64,000 nt of DNA from an uncultured Clostridia bacterium (GTDB taxonomy: Bacteria > Bacillota > Clostridia > TANB77 > UBA1234): NCBI GenBank assembly GCA_934149305.1, contig CAKPEF010000003.1, positions 62,001-126,000 of the forward strand. The letters are read 5' to 3'. Shown in pieces: positions 46,548 through 56,044 of this stretch; positions within the stretch are counted from its first letter, which is position 1, and every line of letters starts with the position of its first letter. The position numbers and the translations under genes were made by a program. The notes beneath the pieces were generated by a model. That model worked only from the letters and a program-made list of their open reading frames with translations, was not told the origin of the DNA and did no database searches.

Positions 46548-46784
46548 ATGGTAAAAATCAGACTTAGAAGAGATGGAGCAAAAAAAGCACCTTACTACAA
46601 GGTAGTTGTTGCTGATTCAAGATATCCAAGAGATGGTAGATTTATAGAAGAGATCGGTTCTTATGATCCAATGAATGATCCTGCTATAATCAAAATCGAT
46701 ACTGAAAAGTATAATACTTGGGTTAAAAATGGTGCAAGACCATCAGACACAGTTAAGAGATTATACGATATAGTTTCTAAATAA
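46548..46784 (+). CDS. rpsP: 30S ribosomal protein S16
   Basis: 78 residues, MVKIRLRRDGAKKAPYYKVV, VVADSRYPRDGRFIEEIGSYDPM and GARPSDTVKRL are diagnostic. GGGGGAGG ribosome-binding site. Member of the ffh-rpsP-khpA-rimM-trmD-rplS cluster. Confidence 0.96.
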   Translation: MVKIRLRRDGAKKAPYYKVVVADSRYPRDGRFIEEIGSYDPMNDPAIIKIDTEKYNTWVKNGARPSDTVKRLYDIVSK

Positions 46785-46810
46785 TTTTATAAAAGATGGA
46801 GGAAAATTAA

Positions 46811-47041
46811 ATGAAGGAAATGTTAGAAGCACTTGTTAAAAGTTTAGTAGATTTCCCAGATAAAGTTTCTGTAAACGAAGTCGAAGGAGATAAATTTACA
46901 ACTTTAGAATTAAGGGTTGATCCATCTGATATGGGAAAAATTATTGGAAGACAAGGTAGAATCATTAGAGCGGTTAGAACTTTAATGAAAGCATATGCAA
47001 CTAAAGAAAATAAAAGACTTAATGTTGAAATCATTGAATAG
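46811..47041 (+). CDS. khpA: KH-domain RNA-binding protein KhpA
   Basis: 76 residues with the KH motif LRVDPSDMGKIIGRQGRIIRAV (GxxG: GRQG). KhpA pairs with KhpB/EloR to bind RNA and influence cell division and elongation. Conserved position between rpsP and rimM. Confidence 0.94.
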   Translation: MKEMLEALVKSLVDFPDKVSVNEVEGDKFTTLELRVDPSDMGKIIGRQGRIIRAVRTLMKAYATKENKRLNVEIIE

Positions 47042-47049
47042 GAGAGATT

Positions 47050-47559
47050 ATGGTAGAATATTTTGAAATTGGTCAAATATCTAATACACACGGACTAAAG
47101 GGAGAACTTAAAGTTAGACCTTTTACCGAAAGTAAAAAGAGATTTGAAGAATTAAGTTCTATACTTGTTGATTTTAAAGGTGAATTAAAAAAATATGATA
47201 TTGAAAAAATAAGATATCAAAATGATATTGTGCTTTTAAAGCTTAAAGGCATAGATGATATTGATGAAGCTTTAAAATTAAAAGGTAATTACATAAAGAT
47301 ACCTAGAGATGATGCTAAAAAGACAGAAAAAGATGAGTTTTTTATAGCAGACCTTATTGGCTGCATGGTATATCAAAATGACTTAATTGGAGTTGTTGAT
47401 GATGTATTTACGGCGGGGGCTAGCGATGTATATGTTATTAAAAGAAAAGGAAAAAAAGATTTGCTTATTCCTGCTATTGAAAGTGTTATAAAAAACATTG
47501 ATATAGAAAACAAGCGAATAGATGTGGAGATTCCTAGGGGGTTAGATGATGAAATTTGA
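47050..47559 (+). CDS. rimM: Ribosome maturation factor RimM
   Basis: 169 residues with N-terminal EIGQISNTHGLKGELKVRP and the C-terminal PRC-barrel (FFIADLIGCMVY, GLDDEI end). Needed for 30S head assembly around S19. Its stop overlaps the trmD start by four or more bases. Confidence 0.95.
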   Translation: MVEYFEIGQISNTHGLKGELKVRPFTESKKRFEELSSILVDFKGELKKYDIEKIRYQNDIVLLKLKGIDDIDEALKLKGNYIKIPRDDAKKTEKDEFFIADLIGCMVYQNDLIGVVDDVFTAGASDVYVIKRKGKKDLLIPAIESVIKNIDIENKRIDVEIPRGLDDEI

Positions 47560-48220
47560 TGTATTAACTCTTTTTCCAGAAATGTTTGAGCCAGTAAAGC
47601 AAAGCATAATTGGAAGAGCAATGCAAAATGGGTTAATTGAATTGAATTTAATAAACTTTAGAGAATTTTCAAAAGACAAACAAAGGCATGTTGATGATTG
47701 TCCTTATGGTGGCGGTGCAGGTATGGTTTTAAAGCCAGAACCAATATATGATGCATATGTTTCTATAACAAAAGACTTAGAGTATAAACCAAAGGTTATA
47801 TATCTTTCTCCAAGAGGAAGAGTTTTTAATCAAAGCATTGCTAAAGACTTATCAAAAGAAAATCATTTGATTTTGCTTTGTGGTCATTATGAAGGCGTTG
47901 ATCAAAGAGTTCTTGATGAAATTGGAGCAGAAGAATTATCGATTGGTGACTATGTCTTAACAGGAGGCGAGCTTCCTGCAATGGTAGTTATAGATGCAAT
48001 AAGCAGAAATATAGAAGGCGTATTAAATAATGAATCAATAAAAGATGAATCTTTTAACGATGGATTATTAGAATACCCACAATACACAAGACCAGAAGAA
48101 TTTATGGGCAGAAGAGTACCAGAGGTTTTGCTTTCTGGACATCATGCAAATATTGAAAAATGGAGACGCGAGCAATCGGAGGAGATAACGAGGGCAAACC
48201 GTCCTGATTTAATAAAATAG
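47546..48220 (+). CDS. trmD: tRNA (guanine37-N1)-methyltransferase
   Basis: 224 residues of the SPOUT trefoil-knot class: MKFDVLTLFPEMFEP, DCPYGGGAGMVLKPEP, YLSPRGR, LCGHYEGVDQRVLDEI, SIGDYVLTGGELPAMVVIDAI. It makes m1G37, which prevents +1 frameshifting, notably on CCN and CGG codons read by G37-containing tRNAs. This is of interest because eight genes in the window carry an apparent +1 C before GGN. The start overlaps rimM; ATG 47549 is equally possible. Confidence 0.97.
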   Translation: MMKFDVLTLFPEMFEPVKQSIIGRAMQNGLIELNLINFREFSKDKQRHVDDCPYGGGAGMVLKPEPIYDAYVSITKDLEYKPKVIYLSPRGRVFNQSIAKDLSKENHLILLCGHYEGVDQRVLDEIGAEELSIGDYVLTGGELPAMVVIDAISRNIEGVLNNESIKDESFNDGLLEYPQYTRPEEFMGRRVPEVLLSGHHANIEKWRREQSEEITRANRPDLIK

Positions 48221-48255
48221 CTATGACATAAAGCCATAGTAGAAAGGAGAAAAAA

Positions 48256-48627
48256 ATGGATAAAATAAAAGCTATTGAAAACGAACAATTAAGAGCTAAC
48301 AAGCTTGAATTAAATGTTGGTGATACAGTAAAAGTACATGTTAAAATTAAGGAAGGAAACAGAGAAAGAATCCAAGTATTCGAAGGAACAATTATTAAAA
48401 GACAACGTGGTGGTTCAAACGAAACATTCACAGTTAGAAGAATTGCTTACGGTACAGGAGTTGAAAGAACTTTCTTAGTAAACTCACCAAAGGTAGAAAA
48501 AGTTGAAATCGTTAGACATGGTAAAGTAAGAAGAGCTAAACTTTATTACCTAAGAGACAGAGTTGGTAAAGCAACAAAAGTTAAAGAAGATATCGCAACA
48601 AAAAATGCAACAGAAGAAAACGCATAG
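48256..48627 (+). CDS. rplS: 50S ribosomal protein L19
   Basis: 123 residues: MDKIKAIENEQLRANKLELN, VKVHVKIKEGNRERIQVFEG, KRQRGGSNETFTVRRI and KVRRAKLYYLRDR are standard; the C-terminal tail is slightly extended. A small hairpin GCTATG / CATAGT at 48219-48240 in front of its AAAGGAG could be an L19 leader element. Confidence 0.96.
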   Translation: MDKIKAIENEQLRANKLELNVGDTVKVHVKIKEGNRERIQVFEGTIIKRQRGGSNETFTVRRIAYGTGVERTFLVNSPKVEKVEIVRHGKVRRAKLYYLRDRVGKATKVKEDIATKNATEENA

Positions 48628-48645
48628 TTTCATATAATATCTATT

Positions 48646-48690
48646 TAAGCCTAAATTATTACAAGTTTAATGATTTAGGCTTATTTTTTA
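48646..48690 (+). terminator. Terminator after rplS
   Basis: TAAGCCTAAAT (48646-48656) / ATTTAGGCTTA (48673-48683) with T run. Confidence 0.92.
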
Positions 48691-48748
48691 TAAATTTGAA
48701 AAGTAACCATTTGTGGCTGTATTTCCAAATATTACATTCACTTTTAAG

Positions 48749-48778
48749 TTGACATCACAATGTAATGGGTTATATAAT
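48749..48778 (+). promoter_or_regulatory. Promoter of the 48826 gene
   Basis: TTGACA (48749-48754), 18 bp, TATAAT (48773-48778). Confidence 0.85.
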
Positions 48779-48825
48779 TGGGGTAAGTTGAAACCTAAAT
48801 AATATAAACACGGAGGATAATTCTT

Positions 48826-49749
48826 GTGGTTAATGCACTGAAACTTATGGAGAAAGCCAATAGTCAATTTATGAGCGCAAATTCTGATGAATTAGGCATA
48901 GACTATAAACTATTTAAAAGCATTGCAACTCGGTGTGGATATTCCATTTTAGAAAGAAAAGAAGGATACAAAAAACTCTTTAAACTCAGAAAAAGTGGTA
49001 TTCCACTGGTTAAATTATATCCGTATGAACAAGACAACACATTTAATTTTTTAGATATTTCAGATATTCATGTTGGAAACAAAATGTTTGATCCTGACAA
49101 ATTAAGAAGCATACTCGAAGCAGCAAAAAAGAGAAATGTGAGACAAGTTTTTATTGCGGGAGACATATTTGAGGCAGTATATGATAGCGCAGAATACGAC
49201 TTTAGAATTATGAGCTCCAATAAACAGAAATATATAGAAAAGCGTTTTAAGGATGAGCTTTATAGAGTTAGCAAAATATTCGCTGAGTATCCGTTTGATT
49301 ATTATGCAATCAACGGTAATCATGAATACGAATATGAGCAGCTTGGCATAGAAAGTCCGATAAAACAGCTTGAAGAAAAATTAAGACGATATGGGGTTAA
49401 CTTCAACAGTTACGACACATATATTGTAGATTTTTTAATAGCTGGTGTTATAAAGCGCGTTATGCATCTTGAAAGTTTTTACACGCAAAAAACGGTCTGC
49501 GCATCGCTCGAAAGATTGTATGAATTTAATAGACACGGAGGCTTAAATGTAAAAATATCCGAAACCGAAAAAGTTCCGATTAGATTTTTAGAGTGTGGGC
49601 ATGTTCACCTCACGATGGAACTTTATAGTGCAAGGCATAATGTATATGTTATGCAACCTGGTTCACTTATCGTGACAGAAAATCCATATGAATCTGGGAT
49701 TTTTGCTAGAGGCGAAGTGACAAAAGAAAGAAATATCGTAAGGTATTAA
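48826..49749 (+). CDS. Calcineurin-like metallophosphoesterase
   Basis: 307 residues; GTG start with CGGAGGA upstream. The dinuclear metal motifs are all present: DISDIHVGN (D-x-H), IAGDIFEA (G-D), INGNHEYEYE (G-N-H-E) and ECGHVHLTMEL (G-H-x-H). An N-terminal ~60-residue helix-turn-helix-like region (LGIDYKLFKSIATRCGYSIL) precedes the enzyme. Substrate unknown. Stand-alone gene with its own promoter and terminator, and with codons rare in the neighbours (CGG 48931, CGC, CTC), so likely acquired. Confidence 0.82.
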   Translation: MVNALKLMEKANSQFMSANSDELGIDYKLFKSIATRCGYSILERKEGYKKLFKLRKSGIPLVKLYPYEQDNTFNFLDISDIHVGNKMFDPDKLRSILEAAKKRNVRQVFIAGDIFEAVYDSAEYDFRIMSSNKQKYIEKRFKDELYRVSKIFAEYPFDYYAINGNHEYEYEQLGIESPIKQLEEKLRRYGVNFNSYDTYIVDFLIAGVIKRVMHLESFYTQKTVCASLERLYEFNRHGGLNVKISETEKVPIRFLECGHVHLTMELYSARHNVYVMQPGSLIVTENPYESGIFARGEVTKERNIVRY

Positions 49750-49753
49750 GATT

Positions 49754-49786
49754 AAGGAGCTTTGAAGAAATTCAAGGCTCCTTTTA
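49754..49786 (+). terminator. Terminator after the phosphoesterase gene
   Basis: AAGGAGCTTTGAA / TTCAAGGCTCCTT with T run. Confidence 0.88.
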
Positions 49787-49909
49787 TGAAATATTTTAAT
49801 TAAAGATATTACGATTTTAATTCCAATTTTTATATATTTAGTATATACTGTATATATTATGAAACTTACATGAGTAGAGTAAACTAATTTATAAAACAGT
49901 TGCAAAAAT

Positions 49910-50030
49910 GTAGCTTAAGCTTAGGCGTGCTTCATAAATCAAAACATTTTGAACAAATATTGTAATCAACAATGAAATGCAAAAGATGTAGCTTAAGTGC
50001 GCTCCATAAAAATTAGTGAACACAACCATA
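49910..50030 (+). repeat. Two intergenic repeat copies before the PstS-like gene
   Basis: 49910-49938 (GTAGCTTAAGCTTAGGCGTG then CTTCATAAA) and 49988-50030 (GTAGCTTAAGTGCGCTCC, then GTGAACACAACCATAAATA). The gap 49750-50049 holds these, the terminator, and AT-rich sequence with a promoter-like TATATT near 49853. Confidence 0.75.
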
Positions 50031-50049
50031 AATACAAGGGGGAATAAAA

Positions 50050-51048
50050 ATGAAAAAATTTTTAATATGTTTAGTTACGGTTATTTGTGCATGTGGTATT
50101 GTTTTTGGTTGCATGCTATGGTATAAATCAGCTACAAACCCGAATGTAGAAGAACCTAGCAAAATATCTGGCGATAAAAGTGGTGAGCAAACTATAGTAG
50201 ACAATCAAGAAATTATAGATAAAGACACCGAAAAAGAGCAAGATAAAACACCTATATTTACATTAGAAAATTATCCAAAAGTAGATGCTTCACTTGCCAT
50301 TCACCCACTAGTAAACAGTATAGCTTCGAACTTTTTGGGCATTCCAAAAACAGAGTTGAATTTTGAATACACAAAGACTCGTTCAAGTACAGTATATAAA
50401 AACTTAATAGACAAAAAAGTTGATGTAATATTTGCTGCTGAAGCTGCAAAAGAAGATTTAGAATATGCGAAATCTCAGAATGTAGAACTAAAAATAATTC
50501 CAACAACAAGTAGCGCTTTCGTATTTATCGTAAATACTGAAAATCCAGTAGAAAATTTAACTTTAGAACAAGTTCAAAAGATATATAAAGGTGAAATAAC
50601 CAATTGGAAAGAAGTTGGCGGAAATGATGAAGAAATAATTCCTTATCAAAGACCAAATGGGAGTGGAAGCCAAACAGCAATGCTTTCACTTGTAATGAAA
50701 GATGAAAATTTAATGACTGCACCAAAAATGAAAATTGAAGCAGAGATGGGCGGATTAATAGATGCAATTGCAGAATATGATAATGCGAAAAATGCAATTG
50801 GATATTCATATTTTTACTATGTAAATACAATGTATAAAAAAGATACTGTTAAAATGCTTGCAATAAATGGAGTAAAGCCAACAATAGAAACAATAAAAAA
50901 TGGAACATATCCAATATTCACAAATGGTTTTATAGCATATAGAGCGGATGAAAAAGAAGATTCAAACACATTAAAATGGGTGAATGCAGTTTTATCAGAA
51001 AGAGGAAGCAAAATAATAGAAGATGCTGGATATGTTCCAGTAAATTAA
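50050..51048 (+). CDS. PstS-like periplasmic-binding-fold protein, membrane anchored
   Basis: 332 residues. A signal anchor (LICLVTVICACGIVFGCML, possibly a lipobox GIVFGC) and an SG-rich linker (KISGDKSGEQ) are followed by a phosphate-binding-protein-like fold: VDASLAIHPLVNS, then FIVNTENPVENLTLEQVQKI, IYKGEITNWKEVGG and YQRPNGSGSQT, as in PstS. There are no pst transporter genes beside it, so it could be a phosphate or other anion sensor. AAGGGGGAA precedes ATG. Confidence 0.8.
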   Translation: MKKFLICLVTVICACGIVFGCMLWYKSATNPNVEEPSKISGDKSGEQTIVDNQEIIDKDTEKEQDKTPIFTLENYPKVDASLAIHPLVNSIASNFLGIPKTELNFEYTKTRSSTVYKNLIDKKVDVIFAAEAAKEDLEYAKSQNVELKIIPTTSSAFVFIVNTENPVENLTLEQVQKIYKGEITNWKEVGGNDEEIIPYQRPNGSGSQTAMLSLVMKDENLMTAPKMKIEAEMGGLIDAIAEYDNAKNAIGYSYFYYVNTMYKKDTVKMLAINGVKPTIETIKNGTYPIFTNGFIAYRADEKEDSNTLKWVNAVLSERGSKIIEDAGYVPVN

Positions 51049-51086
51049 GCACGCTAATAACAAATTAAATTATTTAAACAAACTAG

Positions 51087-51111
51087 ATGTAAAAGTGTGC
51101 TCCATAAAAAT
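51087..51111 (+). repeat. Intergenic repeat, short copy
   Basis: TGTAAAAGTGTGCTCCATAA with following A run; only the 3' half of the element. Confidence 0.55.
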
Positions 51112-51150
51112 AAATATTCATACTAAATTCTATAAAAAAGGAGAAACTAT

Positions 51151-52860
51151 ATGAAAAAAATAATTTTCGGGTTAATAGCCTTTGGTGTTGTATGCTTTGC
51201 AACGACTGGCGTATTGATATATAGTCATAATCAAAAAATAGCGCAAGGAGAAAAACATGATATTATAGAAAAAAGTGGCGATGTGTCAACTGAAATAAAA
51301 AGTGGCGAAACATCAGGAGAAAATAAAAAAGATGAAGAAACAGTAAGTGGTGATATAAAAGAAAATAACAAGGAAAAGACATTGGATTTAAATGGAACAT
51401 ATAATGAAAATGACATTATCATAAGTGAGAATGCAGAGATTTTTAATAGTGTTGAAATACAAATCCCACAGATAAGTGGACTAAAGAATAAAGATATTGA
51501 AACAAAAGTAAACAATAGCATAAGAGAAAAGATTTATAGTTCTCTAAAAGAATATTCAGATATTGAATATATGTCATTTTATACAAATGCAAATTTCTCA
51601 AATGTTCTTTCAATAATCTGCACTTGCGGATTGAAAGATGATTGGAAAGAAATCTACCTTAATTATGAATTGATAAATGGCGAAGAGTTAAAATTAGACG
51701 ATTTATTAAGCAAAAATACAGATATCTATACAGTAGTTAGAAAGGCTTTTTATAGAGCTGCAGCAGGTTCTGCTGTAAGGAATGAGGATATAGAAGAACC
51801 TAAATATGATCCAACAACTAATACTTGGTATATCTATCGATATGAATGGAATACTAGCACAGAGAGTTCTGAAAAAAAGAAAGTTGAATTTGTTATAGAT
51901 GAAGATGAAGTTGCCCAAAATATAGCAAACTTTATAAATTCATCAAGAAAAGATTTTTTCTTTTCATCACAAGGAGTTTACTTAAAAACATATAACTATT
52001 TTGTCAACTTTACTGATATAGCTGATAATATTGTGATTTATGATAAATACTTGACAGATGAAAGTCTATACGAGAGGGATGACATAGGATTAAAAAATCT
52101 ATTTACATGTGCATTTTCTTGTTCAAATGTTGTAAAATACCAAGACTATAAAATGCTTGGAGACAATTTGTTTTATGATGTGGCGATAAAAGAAAGTGAT
52201 ACTGTGATATGGAATAGGATAAATGCAGCAGGTGTAAACGAAAAAATGTGTGAATTATTAAAGAAAAAATCATATAAAAAATTAGAAGAATACAAAGAAT
52301 TAGCAAGCAAAAATCCCGACAAATTTTATGTAGTAATAATAAGACCATTAGTAAGTATGTTAGATTTTGAAAATAATGCAGAAAACACATATTTTATAAA
52401 TACACAGTTAGATATAAAATTAGCAGAAAATCAAGAATCCAAAGAAGCTAACATGAAGCAAATCAAAGAGCAATATAGATATCCTAATGTTTCGTTTTAT
52501 GGTAGTGCAGGAGATTATTATTATGATTATAATAATCCTGCAAAAATAGTTTTTGAACCAGTTGAATGGTATGATTTAAAAACATTAGAAAAGATAGATA
52601 TAGAAAAATATTATAATGAAAACGAAGAATATAGAGAGTTTTTAAATAATGTAATTAAAGCAAAATTAGCAGAAACTTATCCTACAATAAATAGTGAACT
52701 AGAAGTTGAAAGCATAAAATATGATATGAAAGAAGATAAAGGATATTTTGAATGCGTTGTTATTGTGCACTTTAAAGAAAATGAATACGGAGTAGATAAT
52801 ATAAAATTGTATACAACAACTTATACAGAAATCATGTACTCTGGTCCGGCAGGTTTGTAA
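51151..52860 (+). CDS. Exported protein with SG-rich linker and DUF3298/RsiV-like region
   Basis: 569 residues. An N-terminal membrane segment (IIFGLIAFGVVCFATTGVLI) and a linker with five SGD/SGE units (KSGDVSTEIKSGETSGEN, VSGDIKE) precede a region EIQIPQISGLKNKDIETKVN that resembles the DUF4163/DUF3298 fold of RsiV and PdaC-type proteins. The C-terminal ~150 residues have a second similar region. Function unknown; binding of wall glycans is plausible. Paired with the SG-linker PstS-like gene upstream. Confidence 0.6.
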   Translation: MKKIIFGLIAFGVVCFATTGVLIYSHNQKIAQGEKHDIIEKSGDVSTEIKSGETSGENKKDEETVSGDIKENNKEKTLDLNGTYNENDIIISENAEIFNSVEIQIPQISGLKNKDIETKVNNSIREKIYSSLKEYSDIEYMSFYTNANFSNVLSIICTCGLKDDWKEIYLNYELINGEELKLDDLLSKNTDIYTVVRKAFYRAAAGSAVRNEDIEEPKYDPTTNTWYIYRYEWNTSTESSEKKKVEFVIDEDEVAQNIANFINSSRKDFFFSSQGVYLKTYNYFVNFTDIADNIVIYDKYLTDESLYERDDIGLKNLFTCAFSCSNVVKYQDYKMLGDNLFYDVAIKESDTVIWNRINAAGVNEKMCELLKKKSYKKLEEYKELASKNPDKFYVVIIRPLVSMLDFENNAENTYFINTQLDIKLAENQESKEANMKQIKEQYRYPNVSFYGSAGDYYYDYNNPAKIVFEPVEWYDLKTLEKIDIEKYYNENEEYREFLNNVIKAKLAETYPTINSELEVESIKYDMKEDKGYFECVVIVHFKENEYGVDNIKLYTTTYTEIMYSGPAGL

Positions 52861-52875
52861 ATTAAGGGGAAAGAT

Positions 52876-54190
52876 ATGAAAACATTTATTATTTTATTAA
52901 ATAAATTTATATACTGGCTAGGAAAGCTAGTAGGCAAGGGAAGTAGCATGCCACGGAAAAATTGCACTTAAGTTAGATAGAAACATATTAAAAAAGATAA
53001 AACTTCCAGATGATATAATAGTTGTAACAGGTAGCAATGGGAAGACATCAACGGTTGAAATGATAAATAGCGTATTAACCGAAAATGGGAAGACGGTTGC
53101 TTGTAATTTAGAAGGTTCAAACCAAACCGAGGGCGTTACAACAATGATTTTAAATAATTGCAATTTGCATGGAGAAGTAAAAAAAGATGTGCTTTTAATA
53201 GAAAGTGATGAAAGATATTTAAGACATACTTTGAAGTTTTTTAGACCTAAATATTTAGTCGTAACAAACTTATACAGAGACCAAATGACTCGAAACGGCC
53301 ACCCTGAGCTTATTTACGATATTATAAAAGAAGCGATAACAGATGATATACATTTGATTTTAAACACAGATGATCCTCTTTCTTCACTATATGGTTATAA
53401 AAAGAATAATGTTACATACTTTGGAATGAATGAAAATAAGTTTTCAAAGAAAGTAAATGATAGTGTGTATGATGATGGAAAGTACTGTCCTAATTGCAAA
53501 AAGCTATTAAGATATGATTATTATCATTACAATCATATAGGTTCATACAAATGTGAAAATTGTGGACATGCTAGAAAAGAGCCAGACTATGCAGTAACAG
53601 ATTTTAACTTTGATGTTGGCGAGATGACAATAAACAGAAAATATAAACTTCAAATGAATTTAAGAAGCATATATAATGCATATAATCTTCTTGCAACATT
53701 TGCTGTATGTAGATTAGTTGGAATAAAAGATGATAAAATAGTTGAATCTTTAAATAACTATGTAATTAAAAATGATAGAATACAAAAGTTTGAATTAAAT
53801 GGGCATGATGCAATGTTACTTACATCAAAGCATGAAAATTCAATATCATATAACCAATCACTTTTATATGTAACGAGAGAAAAAGAAGATTGTACTGTGG
53901 TTATAATTGTTGATGCTGTAAGTAGAAAATATTTTACAAGCGAGACTTCATGGCTTTGGGATATAGATTTCGAACTTTTGAAAAGTGAGAATGTAAAAAA
54001 AGTTATTTTAGGTGGAAAATATGTACATGACTTGGTTACAAGAATGGAGTTCGCAGAAATCAATATGGATAAAGTTGTTGCAAAGAGTGATTTAGATGAA
54101 CTAATGAAAGAAACAAAAGAAAATTCGATAGGAAAGATATATGTCATAACATGTTTTTCAGATAGAATGAAGTTTTTGAATAGGAGGTAA
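52876..54190 (+). CDS. murT: Lipid II isoglutaminyl synthase subunit MurT, with a +1 C at 52954
   Basis: Mur-ligase-like subunit that amidates D-Glu of lipid II with ammonia from GatD. AGGGG precedes ATG. After 26 codons (ending KGSSMP) an extra C at 52954 precedes GGA, and skipping it gives GKIALKLDRNILKKIKLP, then the ATP loop VVTGSNGKTSTVEM, a Zn ribbon (CPNCKKLL ... CENCG) and a C-terminal DUF1727 domain with HDLVTRMEF. Total ~437 residues, the family's normal length. Unshifted, the frame stops after five codons. gatD follows four bases on. Confidence 0.92.
52954..52957 (+). other. Candidate recoding site C-GGA (murT)
   Basis: CCA-C-GGA-AAA. The conserved S-x-P-G-K-I-A-L motif fixes the shift. 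Confidence 0.7.
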
Positions 54191-54194
54191 GACT

Positions 54195-54906
54195 ATGAAA
54201 ATATTGCATCTATACTACGATATAATGAATTTATATGGAGATTATCGGAAATGTTAGTATACTAAAGAAACATTTAGAAGATCAAGGTTTAGAAGTTGTT
54301 TTAGATAAAAAAACAATTGGAGAAGAAGTGAATTTTAATGAATATAATTTTATATTTATAGGAAGTGGCACAGAGAAAAATTTAGATGTCGTTTTAAAAG
54401 ATTTGCAAAACAGAAAAGAAGAATTAGAAAAATACATAGATAGTGAAAAGGTAATTTTGATGACAGGAAATAGTTTCGAAATGCTTGGCAAGAAAATAGA
54501 TAATGAAGAATGTCTTGGAATATTTGATTTTGAAACAACTAGAGATAAAGATAGAGAGACATCTGACATAATATATAAATCAAAATTTTTAAGTAAGCCT
54601 GTCGTAGGTTTTGTGAATAAAATGACAAAAATGTATCACAATATGAATCCATTTTTCGAAGTTGAATTTGGAATAGGTGAGAATGAAAACAATGATTATG
54701 AAGGAATAAAATATAAAAACTTGTATGGTACTCATGTTTCTGGTCCTATTTTAGTTAGAAATCCAGAGCTATTAAAAATGTTAGTAGATACGATATGTAA
54801 GCAAAATAAAATAAAGACGAAGGAAATAAGCTATGAAAATGAAGAAGAGGGATATAACCTTGTACTTAGCGAATTAAAAAATAGAAAGCAAAAAGAGCAA
54901 AAATAA
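54195..54906 (+). CDS. gatD: GatD-like glutamine amidotransferase, catalytic dyad replaced, +1 C at 54246
   Basis: Partner of MurT. GGAGGTAAG precedes ATG. Codons 1-17 end LYGDY; an extra C at 54246 precedes GGA, and skipping it restores the family motif YGDYGNVSILKKHL, giving ~236 residues. In S. aureus GatD the nucleophile is in TICGGYQFLG and the His in TYLHGP. Here the matching stretches read LMTGNSFEMLG (Cys to Gly, ~91) and THVSGP (His to Ser, ~182). So the glutaminase is probably inactive as such. Unshifted, the frame stops after two codons. Confidence 0.85.
54246..54249 (+). other. Candidate recoding site C-GGA (gatD)
   Basis: TAT-C-GGA-AAT. Located by the conserved Y-G-D-x-G-N motif. 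Confidence 0.7.
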
Positions 54907-54919
54907 ATTTGCTCTTTTA
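54891..54919. terminator. Terminator between gatD and the sigma factor gene
   Basis: AAAAGAGCAAA / TTTGCTCTTTT; overlaps the gatD stop and serves both converging genes. Confidence 0.85.
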
Positions 54920-54933
54920 CTTTTGTTTGCATA

Positions 54934-55878
54934 TCATTCAACGTATGTTTTAAATAATTTGCAAAATTTTTTGTCTCTTCTTAACCTATTAAGTCCTTTC
55001 TCCTGAATTTGCCGAACTCTTTCGCGAGATAAGCCAAGTTCTTTTCCAATTTCATCGAGAGTATATGTTTTACCATCTATAAGTCCAAATCTTTTTAGAA
55101 TTATAAATGTTGCGCGGTCATTGAGGGTGGAAGAAATCACCTCACAAAGAGCCGTTTTTAAATTCCGATGATCATACTCTTCTTGAACATCAAGAGTTGA
55201 CTCATCTTCGATGAAGGATGATATTTCGGTTTCACCATCACTTTCTTTAACAAGAGTTGAAAGTGAAATGACATCGACATAAGAGGTCTTGAGCTTAATA
55301 ATTTGCTCTTCAGAAAAGCCAGTAATTTTGACAAGTTCCGCCATTGTGGGTTGTCTTGCATTCTCTTCTGCGAAGACAATTTCTGCGCGAAGAATTTTAC
55401 GAATGCTTTCGTGCACATATGAAGGAAGTCGAATTACTCTGCTTTTATCAGATATACCTCTTCTTATTGCTTGTGCAATCCAATAGCTAGCATAAGTAGA
55501 AAAATGGTAACCCTTTCTGTAATCATACTTGTCAATCGCTATAAGAAGACCAATGTTTCCATCTTGAATTAAATCTTCTTCAGCGATATTACAGCAGAGA
55601 GAGTACTTATGAGCAAATTTTGTGACCAACAGAAGGTTAGAGGAAATAATGATTTCCCTTGCTTTTTCATCGCCGGCTTCTTTTTGTTTGAACAGTTCTA
55701 CGCATTCTTCATGAGAAAGAAGAGGATGTTCTTTTGCCTCTTTGTAATATATACCAAGAGATGTTCCGGCAAGATTTGGAGGTATATGTGCTGGGATATT
55801 TTGAGTTTCGAGTGTTTCAAGAACTTCATCAGTAGCTTCTTGAATCGAGGCATCGTACATATACTGAGTTGTATCCAT
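54934..55878 (-). CDS. RNA polymerase sigma-70 family factor (RpoD/SigA-like)
   Basis: 314 residues. Region 1.2 (HPLLSHEECVELFKQKEAGD), 2.1-2.4 (IISSNLLLVTKFAHKY, EEDLIQDGNIGLLIAIDKYD, FSTYASYWIAQAIRRGISDK), region 3 and region 4 (TLDEIGKELGLSRERVRQIQ) are all present, but the conserved RPOD_1.1 region is missing. It looks like a short primary-type or alternative group 2 factor. Codon use differs from neighbours, with CGC and two in-frame CGG codons read as Arg (55012-55014 and 55165-55167). AAAGGAG precedes ATG by 11 bases. Confidence 0.88.
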   Translation of the reverse strand: MDTTQYMYDASIQEATDEVLETLETQNIPAHIPPNLAGTSLGIYYKEAKEHPLLSHEECVELFKQKEAGDEKAREIIISSNLLLVTKFAHKYSLCCNIAEEDLIQDGNIGLLIAIDKYDYRKGYHFSTYASYWIAQAIRRGISDKSRVIRLPSYVHESIRKILRAEIVFAEENARQPTMAELVKITGFSEEQIIKLKTSYVDVISLSTLVKESDGETEISSFIEDESTLDVQEEYDHRNLKTALCEVISSTLNDRATFIILKRFGLIDGKTYTLDEIGKELGLSRERVRQIQEKGLNRLRRDKKFCKLFKTYVE

Positions 55879-56044
55879 ATGAAAATACGCTCCTTTTAGG
55901 ATAACATAATTTGTGTACCAAACATTATTTTAACATCAAAATAGAAAAAAATCAATAAATATTTAAAATATAGTGAACCAATTGACTAAAACAATCATAT
56001 TTAATATAATTTATACGTATATTATCTTTAAAGGAGGGTCTTTA

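Noticed and set aside
55289..55899. Plus-strand ORFs inside the sigma factor gene
   Set aside because: They are antisense to conserved sigma regions 2-4 and have no ribosome-binding sites.
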